Under the pieces are notes generated by a model. It was not told where the DNA came from and did not search any database. It saw only the letters and a program-made list of their open reading frames with translations. Positions 44,280 through 53,273 of a DNA stretch of 64,000 bases are shown one piece after another. Within the stretch, counting starts at the first letter, position 1, and the number at the start of each line of letters is the position of its first letter. The translations under genes and the position numbers were made by a program. This DNA is from Halomonas campaniensis (GTDB taxonomy: Bacteria; Pseudomonadota; Gammaproteobacteria; Pseudomonadales; Halomonadaceae): the NCBI RefSeq assembly GCF_002211105.1, contig NZ_JPUA01000034.1, positions 836,213 through 900,212 of the forward strand, in the 5' to 3' direction.

Positions 44280-45716
44280 CTAGTTCAGTTTCACGAGCGC
44301 AGCCAAGCTCAGTTTTACCAGTGCCGACGCCTCTGCTTGTGAAGCTGATTCGCTATAGCAGCGCAGCTCCGGCGCATTGCCAGAGGGGCGGAGGTGCACG
44401 ATGTCGCCATTCTCAAGTGTGGCTCTTAGGCCATCGGTACTATTCACTGATGAAATGCGGGACTCAAGCCCTAATGTTTGCTGCATTAGCTCAGGTGAAG
44501 CCTGCCATTCGGTCAGCAACGCATGGCTTTTCTCCGTGGCGAAACCCTTGAGTCGATCACTCGCCGTATAACGAGCAGGTAAGTCAGCGATTAACCGCGA
44601 CAGGCTAACCCCACGTTGGGCGGCCATCACCATTAAAGTAAGAGCGGGCAGTAACGCATCGCGGGTAGGCAGTGCGGCTAACTGACGGCCTTCGCTCTCC
44701 AGTCTGCTCCCTAATAAAAAACCACCGTTGGCCTCAAACCCAGCCACTCGAGCAAACCGCTCACTGAGCTTAGCCATACTGTCCAACACATACGGTGAAC
44801 CAATGCGCGTGCGCTCAACTTGCTGAAAGGCACCGCAAGCTTCAATCGCCGTGTTGCAACTGACCGGCACTGCCAGCGCTTCGATTCCCAATGCGCGGGC
44901 GCAGAGTAAGCCTACGATATCGCCACGCTGCCATGTACCCGTTTCATCCCCTAGTAAGGGGCGGTCGCCATCGCCATCCGTGGAAAACAGAGCCTGTAAC
45001 TGGTGCTGGTTGGCCCAGGCACGCCCTTGAGCCTGATCCTCATCGCTAACGGCCTCGGTATCTACAGGCACAAAGGCCTCGCTGCGGCCTAGCACCACCA
45101 CATCCGCACCTAACTCGCTCAAAATATGCGCGTTTAAATCGCGCCCCGCGGCCGAGTGCTGGTACAAGCCTACCCGCCAACCTTTCAATGGTTCGCCTGG
45201 AAACCATGCAGTGAAGCGTTGGGAATATGCCTTATTAGCTGCTTCAGAGACCTCGCTGCGCGCTGGTGCAGGTAGGGTAGGCATTCCTGCCTCGGCATTA
45301 AGAATGGCAAGTTCATCAGTTTTGGTAATCTCGCCATCGGGGCGGTAAAACTTGATGCCGTTCCGGTCAAACGGGATATGGCTGCCGGTAATCATGATGC
45401 AAGGTACGCCATCCGCCATCGCCTTTAATGCCAGAGCAGGGGTCGGTAGTACACCGTAGTCATCCACCTTCACTCCTAGCGCATGAGCGGCACTGGTACA
45501 GGCGGCTGCCATTGCGGGGCTGCTGGGGCGGCGATCCATGCCTAACGCAATACGCTCCACGGGAAAAGATGTGCGCATGGCGGTAATAAACGCCACGGTA
45601 AAGGCCGCACATACTTCATCGGTAAACTGTTCAACCAGCCCTCGTGCGCCGCTGGTACCAAAAGCAATGCCGCTGTCCTGAATAATCGCGGTCGTGGAAC
45701 GTACTGAGCTCAACAT
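44280..45716 (-). CDS. phosphomannomutase / phosphohexomutase
   Basis: An alpha-D-phosphohexomutase of 478 residues. The phosphoserine is in MITGSHIPFDRNGIKFYRP, the magnesium site is FSTDGDGDRPLL, and substrate loops are at FEANGGFLLGS and LRPSGNAPELR near the end. Together with the ManC-type enzyme at 59405 it can supply mannose-1-phosphate and GDP-mannose for exopolysaccharide (inference). The start at 45716 has AGGAGA at normal spacing; a longer frame to 45743 adds nine residues and lacks this. The opening IAFGTSGARGLVEQFT is a family mark. Confidence 0.88.
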   Translation of the reverse strand: MLSSVRSTTAIIQDSGIAFGTSGARGLVEQFTDEVCAAFTVAFITAMRTSFPVERIALGMDRRPSSPAMAAACTSAAHALGVKVDDYGVLPTPALALKAMADGVPCIMITGSHIPFDRNGIKFYRPDGEITKTDELAILNAEAGMPTLPAPARSEVSEAANKAYSQRFTAWFPGEPLKGWRVGLYQHSAAGRDLNAHILSELGADVVVLGRSEAFVPVDTEAVSDEDQAQGRAWANQHQLQALFSTDGDGDRPLLGDETGTWQRGDIVGLLCARALGIEALAVPVSCNTAIEACGAFQQVERTRIGSPYVLDSMAKLSERFARVAGFEANGGFLLGSRLESEGRQLAALPTRDALLPALTLMVMAAQRGVSLSRLIADLPARYTASDRLKGFATEKSHALLTEWQASPELMQQTLGLESRISSVNSTDGLRATLENGDIVHLRPSGNAPELRCYSESASQAEASALVKLSLAALVKLN

Positions 45717-45824
45717 GTATCTCCTGGAGAAAGTGCCTGCCATGAGTTTAACACCCTAGGCGAGAAGCGCTACGGGGCGCTTTGGCTATTGAAGCGGGCA
45801 ACCGTAATAGAAAGTTGCCAAGAC

Positions 45825-45850
45825 AAAAAAGGCCCCCGCAAGCGGAGGCC
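45825..45850 (-). terminator. Rho-independent terminator of the nuclease gene
   Basis: On the minus strand GGCCTCCGC-TTGC-GGGGGCC-type stem (45831-45850) is followed by TTTTTT (45825-45830). It is 25 bp after the stop of the large nuclease gene. Confidence 0.88.
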
Positions 45851-45874
45851 ATCACCAAATATCAGTCCGTTTAA

Positions 45875-48800
45875 TTAAACTTCAGCGATGCCTAAATTCA
45901 GGCCTACTAAGATAGGGTCATGGTCTGAGCTACGGAACGCATCATCGGCGTATAGGTTTTCATCCTGACGGTCGCTGGTGAAGTCGGTGTTGTAGTCCAA
46001 AGCAGATGCTTCATCCGCATTAATGTGCCAGGTCGTGGTGCCCGTGACCTGTGTTGCGAGCGTTTCACTGGCTAACGCATGATCCAATGAACCCCAGAAA
46101 CCATCAAAGACGTAGCTGTAATCATCATCAAGCAGGTCATAGCCAGCATTCTTCAGGGTTGTGATGGGGTCTTCCATGGCATAAGCATTCAAGTCACCAA
46201 GAATCAGCACGTCGCTGTCATCGCTACCGGTGGGCTTAGTGGATAACCATTCAAGCAATTCCTCCGCGGCCTCGACCCGTGTGGGGTTATTGTTGGCCTG
46301 GCCGTCGCCGATAGCGTCTTCCCCATTGACGACACTGCCTTTGGATTTGAAGTGATTAACCACCACCGAAAAGGTTTCACCGTTACTATCTTCAAAGGTT
46401 TGCATCACCGGAGCGCGGTTTGCAGTGGTGAAAGCCCCATCGGTTTTAGTGGCTGCAGCGCCGGTAGGTGTCACTGCCTGACTGTTGTAGATGACCCCAA
46501 CCGCAATGGCATCGTCTCCAGGGCTAGTGGTGTTGCCAAACCCATCTTCGGGGATGCTGTAAGCCCAAGTGACTCCCTGAATGTTTTTATCCTGCACGTC
46601 TGCATTCAGTGCATCGACCAACGTTGCAATGGCGCTATCGTCACCATAGCCGTTGTTCTCGATTTCCATGAGACCCACCACATCAGCACCGCTGGTATTA
46701 ATCGCCTCAACGATTTTGGCTTCCTGACGGGCAAACTCTTCAGCATTATTGGCCCCGCGTGGATCATGCAGAGTGCCATTTAAGGTCTCTGTTTTGTTGC
46801 CGTTTTCATCCAGGGTAGTGAAGTAATTCAATACATTGAAAGAAGCCACCGTAATATCGGCATCACCCAGGGCATCTGTATCCGGTGTTGCCGGACGTTC
46901 AGCGCCGGTAAAGTCCAGGCCTTCAACGTTTTGGACTTTCCACTCTTCGAAGTTGTAATCAAGCACGCCTTCGAGTGTCTGAAGCTCATCGCCACCGCGC
47001 AGCGGGTTAGTACCAGAAAGCTCTTCACCGTTACGACCATAAATAATCGGATCAGCGTTTTGTGTTGAGTTTGCGTCATCGATTTTGATGGTGCGCGCTT
47101 CGGCGTCTTCAAGCCAAGCGCTATAGCCTTCTACGTCAGGCACGTTGACTTCCGTGAACTGCTCTAAGCGGCCACCGGATGAAAGCGTGACTTCGCCGTA
47201 ACGGCCAAGCTCGTAAAGCTCAGTGACCACCAACGGCTCCCCGTCTAACGCTTCTATGGCTACGCGCATGCCTTCAAAGGCTTCCAGGCCTTGTTTATCG
47301 GTAAACGGCATGATGATTCGCTGGCTTTCAGGCAAAGGCATATCGCTAGCCAGCACTTCAAGGCTGCCGCGTTCGGCAGTTAACTGCGTTTTCTCGAAAT
47401 ACTCTGAGACCTCGCCGCTAATACGAATCTGGTCGCCAGCAGAGATCTGTTCCAGCCACTCACCACTGCCACTGCCCACATACACAAAGATACCTTCTGA
47501 GGTCTCGGCATTATTGTCGTTATCGCTATCTTCCTCTTGCAGGAAAAATCCATCCAGGCCCGGCGTTACCATAGTGACGATAGCTTCAAGCGTCACTTCT
47601 TCACCTAACATGGGGCTGACATCTTCATCGCCCTGTACCGCAGAAATCAGCGTAATATCCACCTGCGGCTCATTAGCCAGGCCTGGTGATGCAACGGCAG
47701 GTACATCCCTATCATCACCACCCAATGCATCGGAGCTAACCGCGCCGTTAGTGTCGGTGGTGGTGAATTGGCTTAAATCGACATCCCACGAGGCAGCGTC
47801 GAATCCATCGGTATCTGGATAAGCTTCCATCGCCACTTGGTTGCCGTCAACACGCGGGTCGCCTTGCCATAGGGTTACGGCATCGCCACCTCCTCCCAGG
47901 CCTGAAGCGTCCTCGGCATAGCCAATTTTTAGGCTATCGATATTTTGTAAGTTGCTCCACGCTGCGCGGAACTCTGCGACAGATTCGGCGTTGCCATCCA
48001 CCATAACAATTGCCGATTCCCCTGGGGCAAGTGATGTTAATCCTTGAATTTCAACAGCATCCATGGGGTCGGCGCTGTCATCATCGTAATAAAGTGGTTG
48101 AGTGGTGAAATCCAGCGTTTCATTAGAGCGGTTGGTGATCTCGAACCAGTCTTCCGTAATATCGGTGCCGCTTTGGCCTGACCAAATCTCAGTGATGGCC
48201 AAGCCAATATCGCGCTCACCGGGTACATAAGGAGCTTCCATGGTGCCCAGTTGAAATTTGGTCGTCGCATTAGCTGGTAATTCACCATACTCAAACGACC
48301 AGTTTTCCGGGGTGCCAATGGCGCTTAAAAGCTCATCCGCCATGCCGACGCCATCGCCGCTAAAGGCGGCATTGCGGGCACTGCCAACGGCAACGGCCGT
48401 GACACCCTCTTCGAGGCCAGGAGGAAGGGCGGAGTTGTTGGAGGAGTCTGCGGTGTCCTGCCACTCATCGCTATTGGTTTGCACGGCGTAGATAAACGTG
48501 GGGTCGCTAGCCTCGCCAACGAATGCAAGCACCTGATCACCGCTGACCGAAAGGTTGAAGCCGTTATTACCCACTTCGTTGCTGTTAGCAGTGGTGAATT
48601 GTTCAGAATCCGCCGTGTATGTAACCACGGTGCCAGCAGCTACTCCGCCTTCTGGCGCTGTCCATTTCACAGCACCTTCACTGGAGCGAAAGCCATCGCC
48701 TCTCCAGCCTGAATCGGTAAAGGTAATTTCTGCACCTTCGCTGATACCCTTTAACGCCACAAACTGAAAGGTTTTTGCACTACCACTGACTGACGTAATC

Positions 48801-50560
48801 GCAATATCACCGGCTTGAGGGATCCAATCCGGCAAATTAAACTCAATATCAGTGCCGATAAAGCGCTGCTGCTCAGCGGGTAAATCCTTAGATTCTTGAC
48901 CATCGTCCAGCCAATCCACCGTACCGCTATCAAACAGTACACTTGCGGTAACACCTTCATCAGTGATGGAGACATCAAACAGTGATTCTGGCTTCGCCGT
49001 CAGTGCGTCTGGAAGCGTATTGAGATCTATACCGTCGATTTCTCGAGCGGCATAAGCGCCATCCCATAGGTAAAGGCCGAAACCTACGTCGTCGTCATCG
49101 TTAACCGGGCCTGCCAATATCAGATAACCCTCATCGCCAGCAGGCTCAATAGAGCGCACCGCACGGCCATCCAGATCCAAACGCAGGGGGGCGCCAAAGG
49201 AAGCTTCGTTAGCCTCGCCAGCGACGAGGTCAATCACATTTTCAACGGGCACTAATTGCGCAAAGCCATTATCCAACGGCGAGCGTAGACCAAGATAAAG
49301 GGAGTCACCGATAAACACAGCGCCTTCAATATTGACCCCTAACGAGAGGCTCAGCGCATTTTCACCAAGCCCATGACCATTATTAGCATCCCAGTCGTTA
49401 AGCTGGCTGGCTAAATCGGTAAACTGGCCCGTCACCTCGATGTTCAAGCTCTCAGCGTTATCACCGGTCACTTCAGTGGCGAAAATCATTGAGCGCTGGC
49501 TGCTCTCGTGAGAGCCCAACCAGTAGTGGGTACCTTGATACGTCGCCACTGCTTCCAAATCCACTTCTTGGGTGTCATTCAAACCCAGGGCATCATTCAG
49601 GTTGATTTCCGCTAGAGGAGCGCCGTCAGTGTCGCGCTCATAGAGGCGTAACACTTGGTCTTCATCATCCGCCACCAGCATTAAACCCTCACCCACGGCA
49701 ATTGCTGCTGAAGCGTCAGAAGTGCCCGTGTGGTAGCGCTCTCCCAGATTGAAGTTTGGGTTGCTTGGCTCAGGCTGGCTGGGGTCTATTGGGTTATTTG
49801 GCTCTGTTGGCTCTTCAGGCTCTGTTGGCTCTTCAGGCTCTGTTGGCTCTGTTGGCTCTTCAGGCTCTGTTGGCTCTTCAGGTTCAGTTGGCTCTTCAGG
49901 TTCAGTTGGCTCTTCAGGTTCAGTTGGCTCTTCAGGCTCTGCTGGTTCTTCAGGCTCTGTTGGTTCTTCAGGCTCCTCTAGCTCGCTCTCAAGCTGCTCA
50001 ATATAACGACTCAGTAGCGACTCAACATCATCCACGCTGGAGCCATCGCCGATCAAAGGGGCTAATACACGTGCTGGTTGCTGTTCAATGCTTTCGCTGC
50101 CGTTAAAAAATGCTGCGGCAAGCTCCTCACGAGACAGCCCGTCCGCCAGCAGCGCTGACCAGTACACTAAGCCTTCTGGGTCAGGCTCACGGTTCAAAAC
50201 AGTGTTGTAGAGTTGATTTAGCCAAGTGGTATCGTTCAAGTTGGAAACGGTGGCTTCGAACTCATTAGACGCTTGAAAACTATTAGAAATCTCTTCTAAA
50301 GCTAAGCCGTTGCGGTACTCATTGACCCAGTACGCGAGGCCGGCAGGGTCAGCCGTACGTAATAGGTGAATACTATAGAGTGTAATAATAGGTTGGATTT
50401 GCAGCTGAAATTCATTGCTGGTTACTATTGAGTCAAGAATGGTCGCTACATCGGCCGTTCCGTTATCCAGTGCGGCAGTCCAATAATTAGCGCCAGCCTC
50501 ATCCGGCTCACGCAACAGGATATCGCGATATAACGTAGAAACAAGCTCAAAATTGGTCAT
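45875..50560 (-). CDS. ExeM/NucH-type extracellular endonuclease with DUF4214 modules
   Basis: A 1561-residue protein with no Sec signal. Domains in order: two to three DUF4214-like modules (about 1-170; YRDILLREPDEAGANYWTAAL and LYNTVLNREPDPEGLVYW), an acidic PEEPTE repeat (about 197-270), a DUF3616-like propeller (about 280-510), two lamin-tail-like beta domains (about 590-960), a YhcR-type OB fold (about 985-1180), and an endonuclease/exonuclease/phosphatase domain (about 1225-1555). The nuclease shows ITVASFNVLNYF, LMEIENNG, VVNHFKSKG, ILGDLNAYA and FRSSDHDPI. ExeM-like proteins degrade extracellular DNA. The type I secretion genes nearby are the likely exporter. It is divergent from the 5'-nucleotidase gene. 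Confidence 0.88.
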   Translation of the reverse strand: MTNFELVSTLYRDILLREPDEAGANYWTAALDNGTADVATILDSIVTSNEFQLQIQPIITLYSIHLLRTADPAGLAYWVNEYRNGLALEEISNSFQASNEFEATVSNLNDTTWLNQLYNTVLNREPDPEGLVYWSALLADGLSREELAAAFFNGSESIEQQPARVLAPLIGDGSSVDDVESLLSRYIEQLESELEEPEEPTEPEEPAEPEEPTEPEEPTEPEEPTEPEEPTEPEEPTEPTEPEEPTEPEEPTEPNNPIDPSQPEPSNPNFNLGERYHTGTSDASAAIAVGEGLMLVADDEDQVLRLYERDTDGAPLAEINLNDALGLNDTQEVDLEAVATYQGTHYWLGSHESSQRSMIFATEVTGDNAESLNIEVTGQFTDLASQLNDWDANNGHGLGENALSLSLGVNIEGAVFIGDSLYLGLRSPLDNGFAQLVPVENVIDLVAGEANEASFGAPLRLDLDGRAVRSIEPAGDEGYLILAGPVNDDDDVGFGLYLWDGAYAAREIDGIDLNTLPDALTAKPESLFDVSITDEGVTASVLFDSGTVDWLDDGQESKDLPAEQQRFIGTDIEFNLPDWIPQAGDIAITSVSGSAKTFQFVALKGISEGAEITFTDSGWRGDGFRSSEGAVKWTAPEGGVAAGTVVTYTADSEQFTTANSNEVGNNGFNLSVSGDQVLAFVGEASDPTFIYAVQTNSDEWQDTADSSNNSALPPGLEEGVTAVAVGSARNAAFSGDGVGMADELLSAIGTPENWSFEYGELPANATTKFQLGTMEAPYVPGERDIGLAITEIWSGQSGTDITEDWFEITNRSNETLDFTTQPLYYDDDSADPMDAVEIQGLTSLAPGESAIVMVDGNAESVAEFRAAWSNLQNIDSLKIGYAEDASGLGGGGDAVTLWQGDPRVDGNQVAMEAYPDTDGFDAASWDVDLSQFTTTDTNGAVSSDALGGDDRDVPAVASPGLANEPQVDITLISAVQGDEDVSPMLGEEVTLEAIVTMVTPGLDGFFLQEEDSDNDNNAETSEGIFVYVGSGSGEWLEQISAGDQIRISGEVSEYFEKTQLTAERGSLEVLASDMPLPESQRIIMPFTDKQGLEAFEGMRVAIEALDGEPLVVTELYELGRYGEVTLSSGGRLEQFTEVNVPDVEGYSAWLEDAEARTIKIDDANSTQNADPIIYGRNGEELSGTNPLRGGDELQTLEGVLDYNFEEWKVQNVEGLDFTGAERPATPDTDALGDADITVASFNVLNYFTTLDENGNKTETLNGTLHDPRGANNAEEFARQEAKIVEAINTSGADVVGLMEIENNGYGDDSAIATLVDALNADVQDKNIQGVTWAYSIPEDGFGNTTSPGDDAIAVGVIYNSQAVTPTGAAATKTDGAFTTANRAPVMQTFEDSNGETFSVVVNHFKSKGSVVNGEDAIGDGQANNNPTRVEAAEELLEWLSTKPTGSDDSDVLILGDLNAYAMEDPITTLKNAGYDLLDDDYSYVFDGFWGSLDHALASETLATQVTGTTTWHINADEASALDYNTDFTSDRQDENLYADDAFRSSDHDPILVGLNLGIAEV
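49797..49979. repeat. tandem repeat coding PEEPTE units in the nuclease gene
   Basis: An 18-nt unit (GGCTCTGTTGGCTCTTCA on the plus strand) is repeated about nine to ten times with one deletion of half a unit and a few base variants. It codes an acidic Pro-Glu-Thr linker on the minus strand, between the DUF4214 modules and the catalytic parts. Such arrays change length by slippage. Confidence 0.9.
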
Positions 50561-50777
50561 TTAACCAGCCCTCACAGGATGAATAGGAAGATTGAATTTA
50601 TTACTAATTCATAGCAATTAAATGACTTAAATGTTTTATTTTAATGATGCTTGGATTACGAAGTGGTTTTTGGCAACGCTAGAATACTTTTTTCTTTAAA
50701 GCGTCACGTATTTGCAATGGTTGATTGCGTAATCTCACGTTTGCCTATTTTTTCACTGATTAAAAAAGGGAACCGCC
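50561..50777. promoter_or_regulatory. divergent promoter region between nuclease and nucleotidase genes
   Basis: A 217-bp AT-rich stretch that must hold promoters for both divergent genes. No Pho box or other known operator could be recognised with confidence. The shared region suggests joint control. Confidence 0.45.
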
Positions 50778-53117
50778 ATGAGTAATTTCCAGCTTCAACT
50801 CCTACACGCAGCCGATATGGAAGGGGGAGGGGGAGATCTGCTTAACGCACCCAATTTCGTTTCTATCGTGGATCACTTAGAAGATCAGTACGCCAATTCG
50901 CTTTTTGTCAGCTCGGGCGATTTAGTTCTGCCTGGGCCGTATTTGAACGCCGCCGCTGATTCAAGCTTACAAACGGCCTTCCAGGCAGCGGTTGAAGAGA
51001 TTTATGGGCTAGAAGCGGGTTCCATGAGCGGAATCTTGGCGGCCTCTGGGCGTGTTGAGACTCTATTGATGGACTTGGTCGATGCAGCGGCCGTGACATT
51101 GGGCAATCATGAGTTCGACCTAGGCACTGATTTAATTGCTGCAATGATCGCTCCGGTGGTTAACGGCACTACGTCTGCTGAAGTTGAATGGCTGGGCTCG
51201 CAGTTCCCTTATCTCTCAGCCAACCTGGATTTCTCAGCTGATGCCGCCCTAAGCGGGCTGGCTACCGATGGGTTATTCAGCCAAGACGCTTTTCAAGCCA
51301 CTTTGGAAGAGCTACTAGCTGGCGCTAGTAAGCCCAAGCTTGCCCCGGCGGTGATTGCCGAGCGTAGTGGTGAAAAAATTGGCATTATTGGCGTAACTAC
51401 CCAAATCCTGGAGAGCATCTCTTCGCCAGGTGATGTAGACGTGCTGACGGGGGGAAGTAACGACATGCAGGCCCTGGCCGATCTGATTCAGCCAGTCATT
51501 GATGACCTGGAAGCGCAAGGCATCAATAAAATCATCCTCAGCTCGCACCTTCAGCAAATTCAGTTTGAAGAAGAGTTAGCGACTCTGCTGGATGGGGTCG
51601 ATATCGTGATAGCGGGCGGTTCTAATAGTCTGCTGGCAGATCAAGAAGATCAAGACCGCGGCTTGTTCCCGGGAGCGGGCGAACCCTACGACTCTTACCC
51701 CATTGTTACCCAGGACGCATCAGGTAACGATGTCGTGATAGTGAATACTGACGGTGGTTGGCGCTACGTTGCCGAGCTAGTGGTGGAGTTTGACGAACAG
51801 GGGCGAATTATTGTCGATTCCATTGACGAGAACACTTCCGGCGTTTACGCCACTACTGACGAGCAAGTGGAAGCGTTATGGGGTGACTTGGCAAGTGCCT
51901 TTGCCGAAGGCACCAAAGGCAATATTGCTAATGATTTAGTCGGCTCAGTGGGTGAATTTGTCGCTGAGCAAGATGGTAACATTCTTGGCTTAACCGACGT
52001 TTATCTGGTCGGTGAGCGGGAAGCGGTGCGCACCGAAGAGACCAATCTGGGTAATCTAACGGCCGATGCCAACCTCTGGTATGCCAAGCAATTGGACGAA
52101 GACGTTGTGGTATCGTTCAAAAACGGCGGCGGTATTCGTGAACCGATTGGTAATGTCGTCGTAGAAGGAAGCGACAGCGAACCAAGCTACCAAGCACCAG
52201 GTGCCAATCCCGCCATAGGCAAGCCAGAGGGCGGCGTATCCCAGTTGGACGCAGCGTCATCACTTCGGTTTAACAATGACCTTACCATCCTCACTGTTAC
52301 GCGCAGCAAACTGTTGGAGATTCTGGAACATGCGGTAGCCGCCTCAGCACCGGGTGTCACAGCAGGTCAGTTCGCTCAGGTGGGGGGGATTCAGTACAGC
52401 TATGATGACAGCCAGCCCGCTGGCGAGCGCATCCAAAATGCGGTCATTGTCAACGAAGATGGCAGCGCCAACGATGTAATCGCCGCTAATGGCCGCCTGG
52501 TAGGTAGTGCTGAAGAGACTGTCAAAGTCGTTACACTAGGCTTTTTGGCCGATGGCGGCGACGGCTACCCACTAGGTGAAGACAGCTACCAAAATCGGGT
52601 AGACCTTATGAGTGCCTTCGAGGATGACGGCCTGTTTGACTTCGCCGACAAAGGCACTGAGCAGGATGCCTTTGCTGAATACATGGCCAACATGTTCAGC
52701 GAAACACCGTTTAGTGAAGAAGAAACCCCTGCCAGCGAAGACCTGCGAATCCAAAACCTTGGTGAGCGCTCTGACGCTATTTTCGAGGCACCCGTCGACC
52801 CGCTGTTGCGCCTTTATGACGCAGCCTTTGACCGCGATGCGGACGGAAAAGGTCTAGGGTACTGGGTGGAGGTGAAAGGGGCGACGGGTCTAAGTGATAT
52901 TGCCAATAGCTTTATTGCTTCAGCTGAGTTCAGTGAACAAAACGGAAATTTAGAAAATGAGGCCTTTGTTGAACTTATGTATTCAAATGTACTCGAAAGG
53001 GGGGCTGATTCAGCAGGGAAAGAGTACTGGCTGAATCAGTTGAATAATGGTGTCGATCAAGGCACCGTAATGGTTGGTTTTACAGAGTCAGATGAGAGCA
53101 TGATGCTGTTTGGTTAG
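50778..53117 (+). CDS. bifunctional metallophosphatase/5'-nucleotidase with DUF4214 modules
   Basis: A 779-residue UshA-like enzyme that removes phosphate from nucleotides. The metallophosphatase part (about 1-370) shows LLHAADMEGGGGD, VSSGDLVLPG, ALTLGNHEFDLGTD-type GNHE motif and ILSSHLQQ. The 5'-nucleotidase C-terminal domain follows (about 390-650; NLTADANLWYAK, NGGGIREPIG). The last 120 residues are two DUF4214-like modules (LYDAAFDRDADGKGLGYW and MYSNVLERGADSAGKEYW). There is no signal peptide, which fits export by the type I system encoded next. It probably releases phosphate and nucleosides from the products of the divergent nuclease. Confidence 0.87.
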   Translation: MSNFQLQLLHAADMEGGGGDLLNAPNFVSIVDHLEDQYANSLFVSSGDLVLPGPYLNAAADSSLQTAFQAAVEEIYGLEAGSMSGILAASGRVETLLMDLVDAAAVTLGNHEFDLGTDLIAAMIAPVVNGTTSAEVEWLGSQFPYLSANLDFSADAALSGLATDGLFSQDAFQATLEELLAGASKPKLAPAVIAERSGEKIGIIGVTTQILESISSPGDVDVLTGGSNDMQALADLIQPVIDDLEAQGINKIILSSHLQQIQFEEELATLLDGVDIVIAGGSNSLLADQEDQDRGLFPGAGEPYDSYPIVTQDASGNDVVIVNTDGGWRYVAELVVEFDEQGRIIVDSIDENTSGVYATTDEQVEALWGDLASAFAEGTKGNIANDLVGSVGEFVAEQDGNILGLTDVYLVGEREAVRTEETNLGNLTADANLWYAKQLDEDVVVSFKNGGGIREPIGNVVVEGSDSEPSYQAPGANPAIGKPEGGVSQLDAASSLRFNNDLTILTVTRSKLLEILEHAVAASAPGVTAGQFAQVGGIQYSYDDSQPAGERIQNAVIVNEDGSANDVIAANGRLVGSAEETVKVVTLGFLADGGDGYPLGEDSYQNRVDLMSAFEDDGLFDFADKGTEQDAFAEYMANMFSETPFSEEETPASEDLRIQNLGERSDAIFEAPVDPLLRLYDAAFDRDADGKGLGYWVEVKGATGLSDIANSFIASAEFSEQNGNLENEAFVELMYSNVLERGADSAGKEYWLNQLNNGVDQGTVMVGFTESDESMMLFG

Positions 53118-53187
53118 TTATTTATTTGCGGATCTCGGGTTGATAGATAGATAAATACCACCCCAATCAAGCAGTTTTTACTCTCAT

Positions 53188-53220
53188 AACGCCCCTACCC
53201 TAGGCAGGGGCGTTTCTGTT
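53188..53220 (+). terminator. Rho-independent terminator after the 5'-nucleotidase gene
   Basis: AACGCCCCT and AGGGGCGTT form a 9-bp stem around an 8-nt loop, followed by TCTGTT. It separates the nucleotidase from the secretion genes, which therefore probably have their own promoter just after it. Confidence 0.8.
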
Positions 53221-53273
53221 ATGCTGCCGCAATAATCTTCGCGTGACTTCTTTGATTCAACGGTGACCCCTCC

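Noticed and set aside
49797-49979. CRISPR-like direct repeats
   Set aside because: Units are contiguous without unique spacers and keep a coding frame, so this is a coding tandem repeat.
49730-50106. Repetitive plus-strand frames (Ser-Gly rich or Leu-rich) over the tandem repeat
   Set aside because: They are the antisense readings of the PEEPTE repeat in the nuclease gene.
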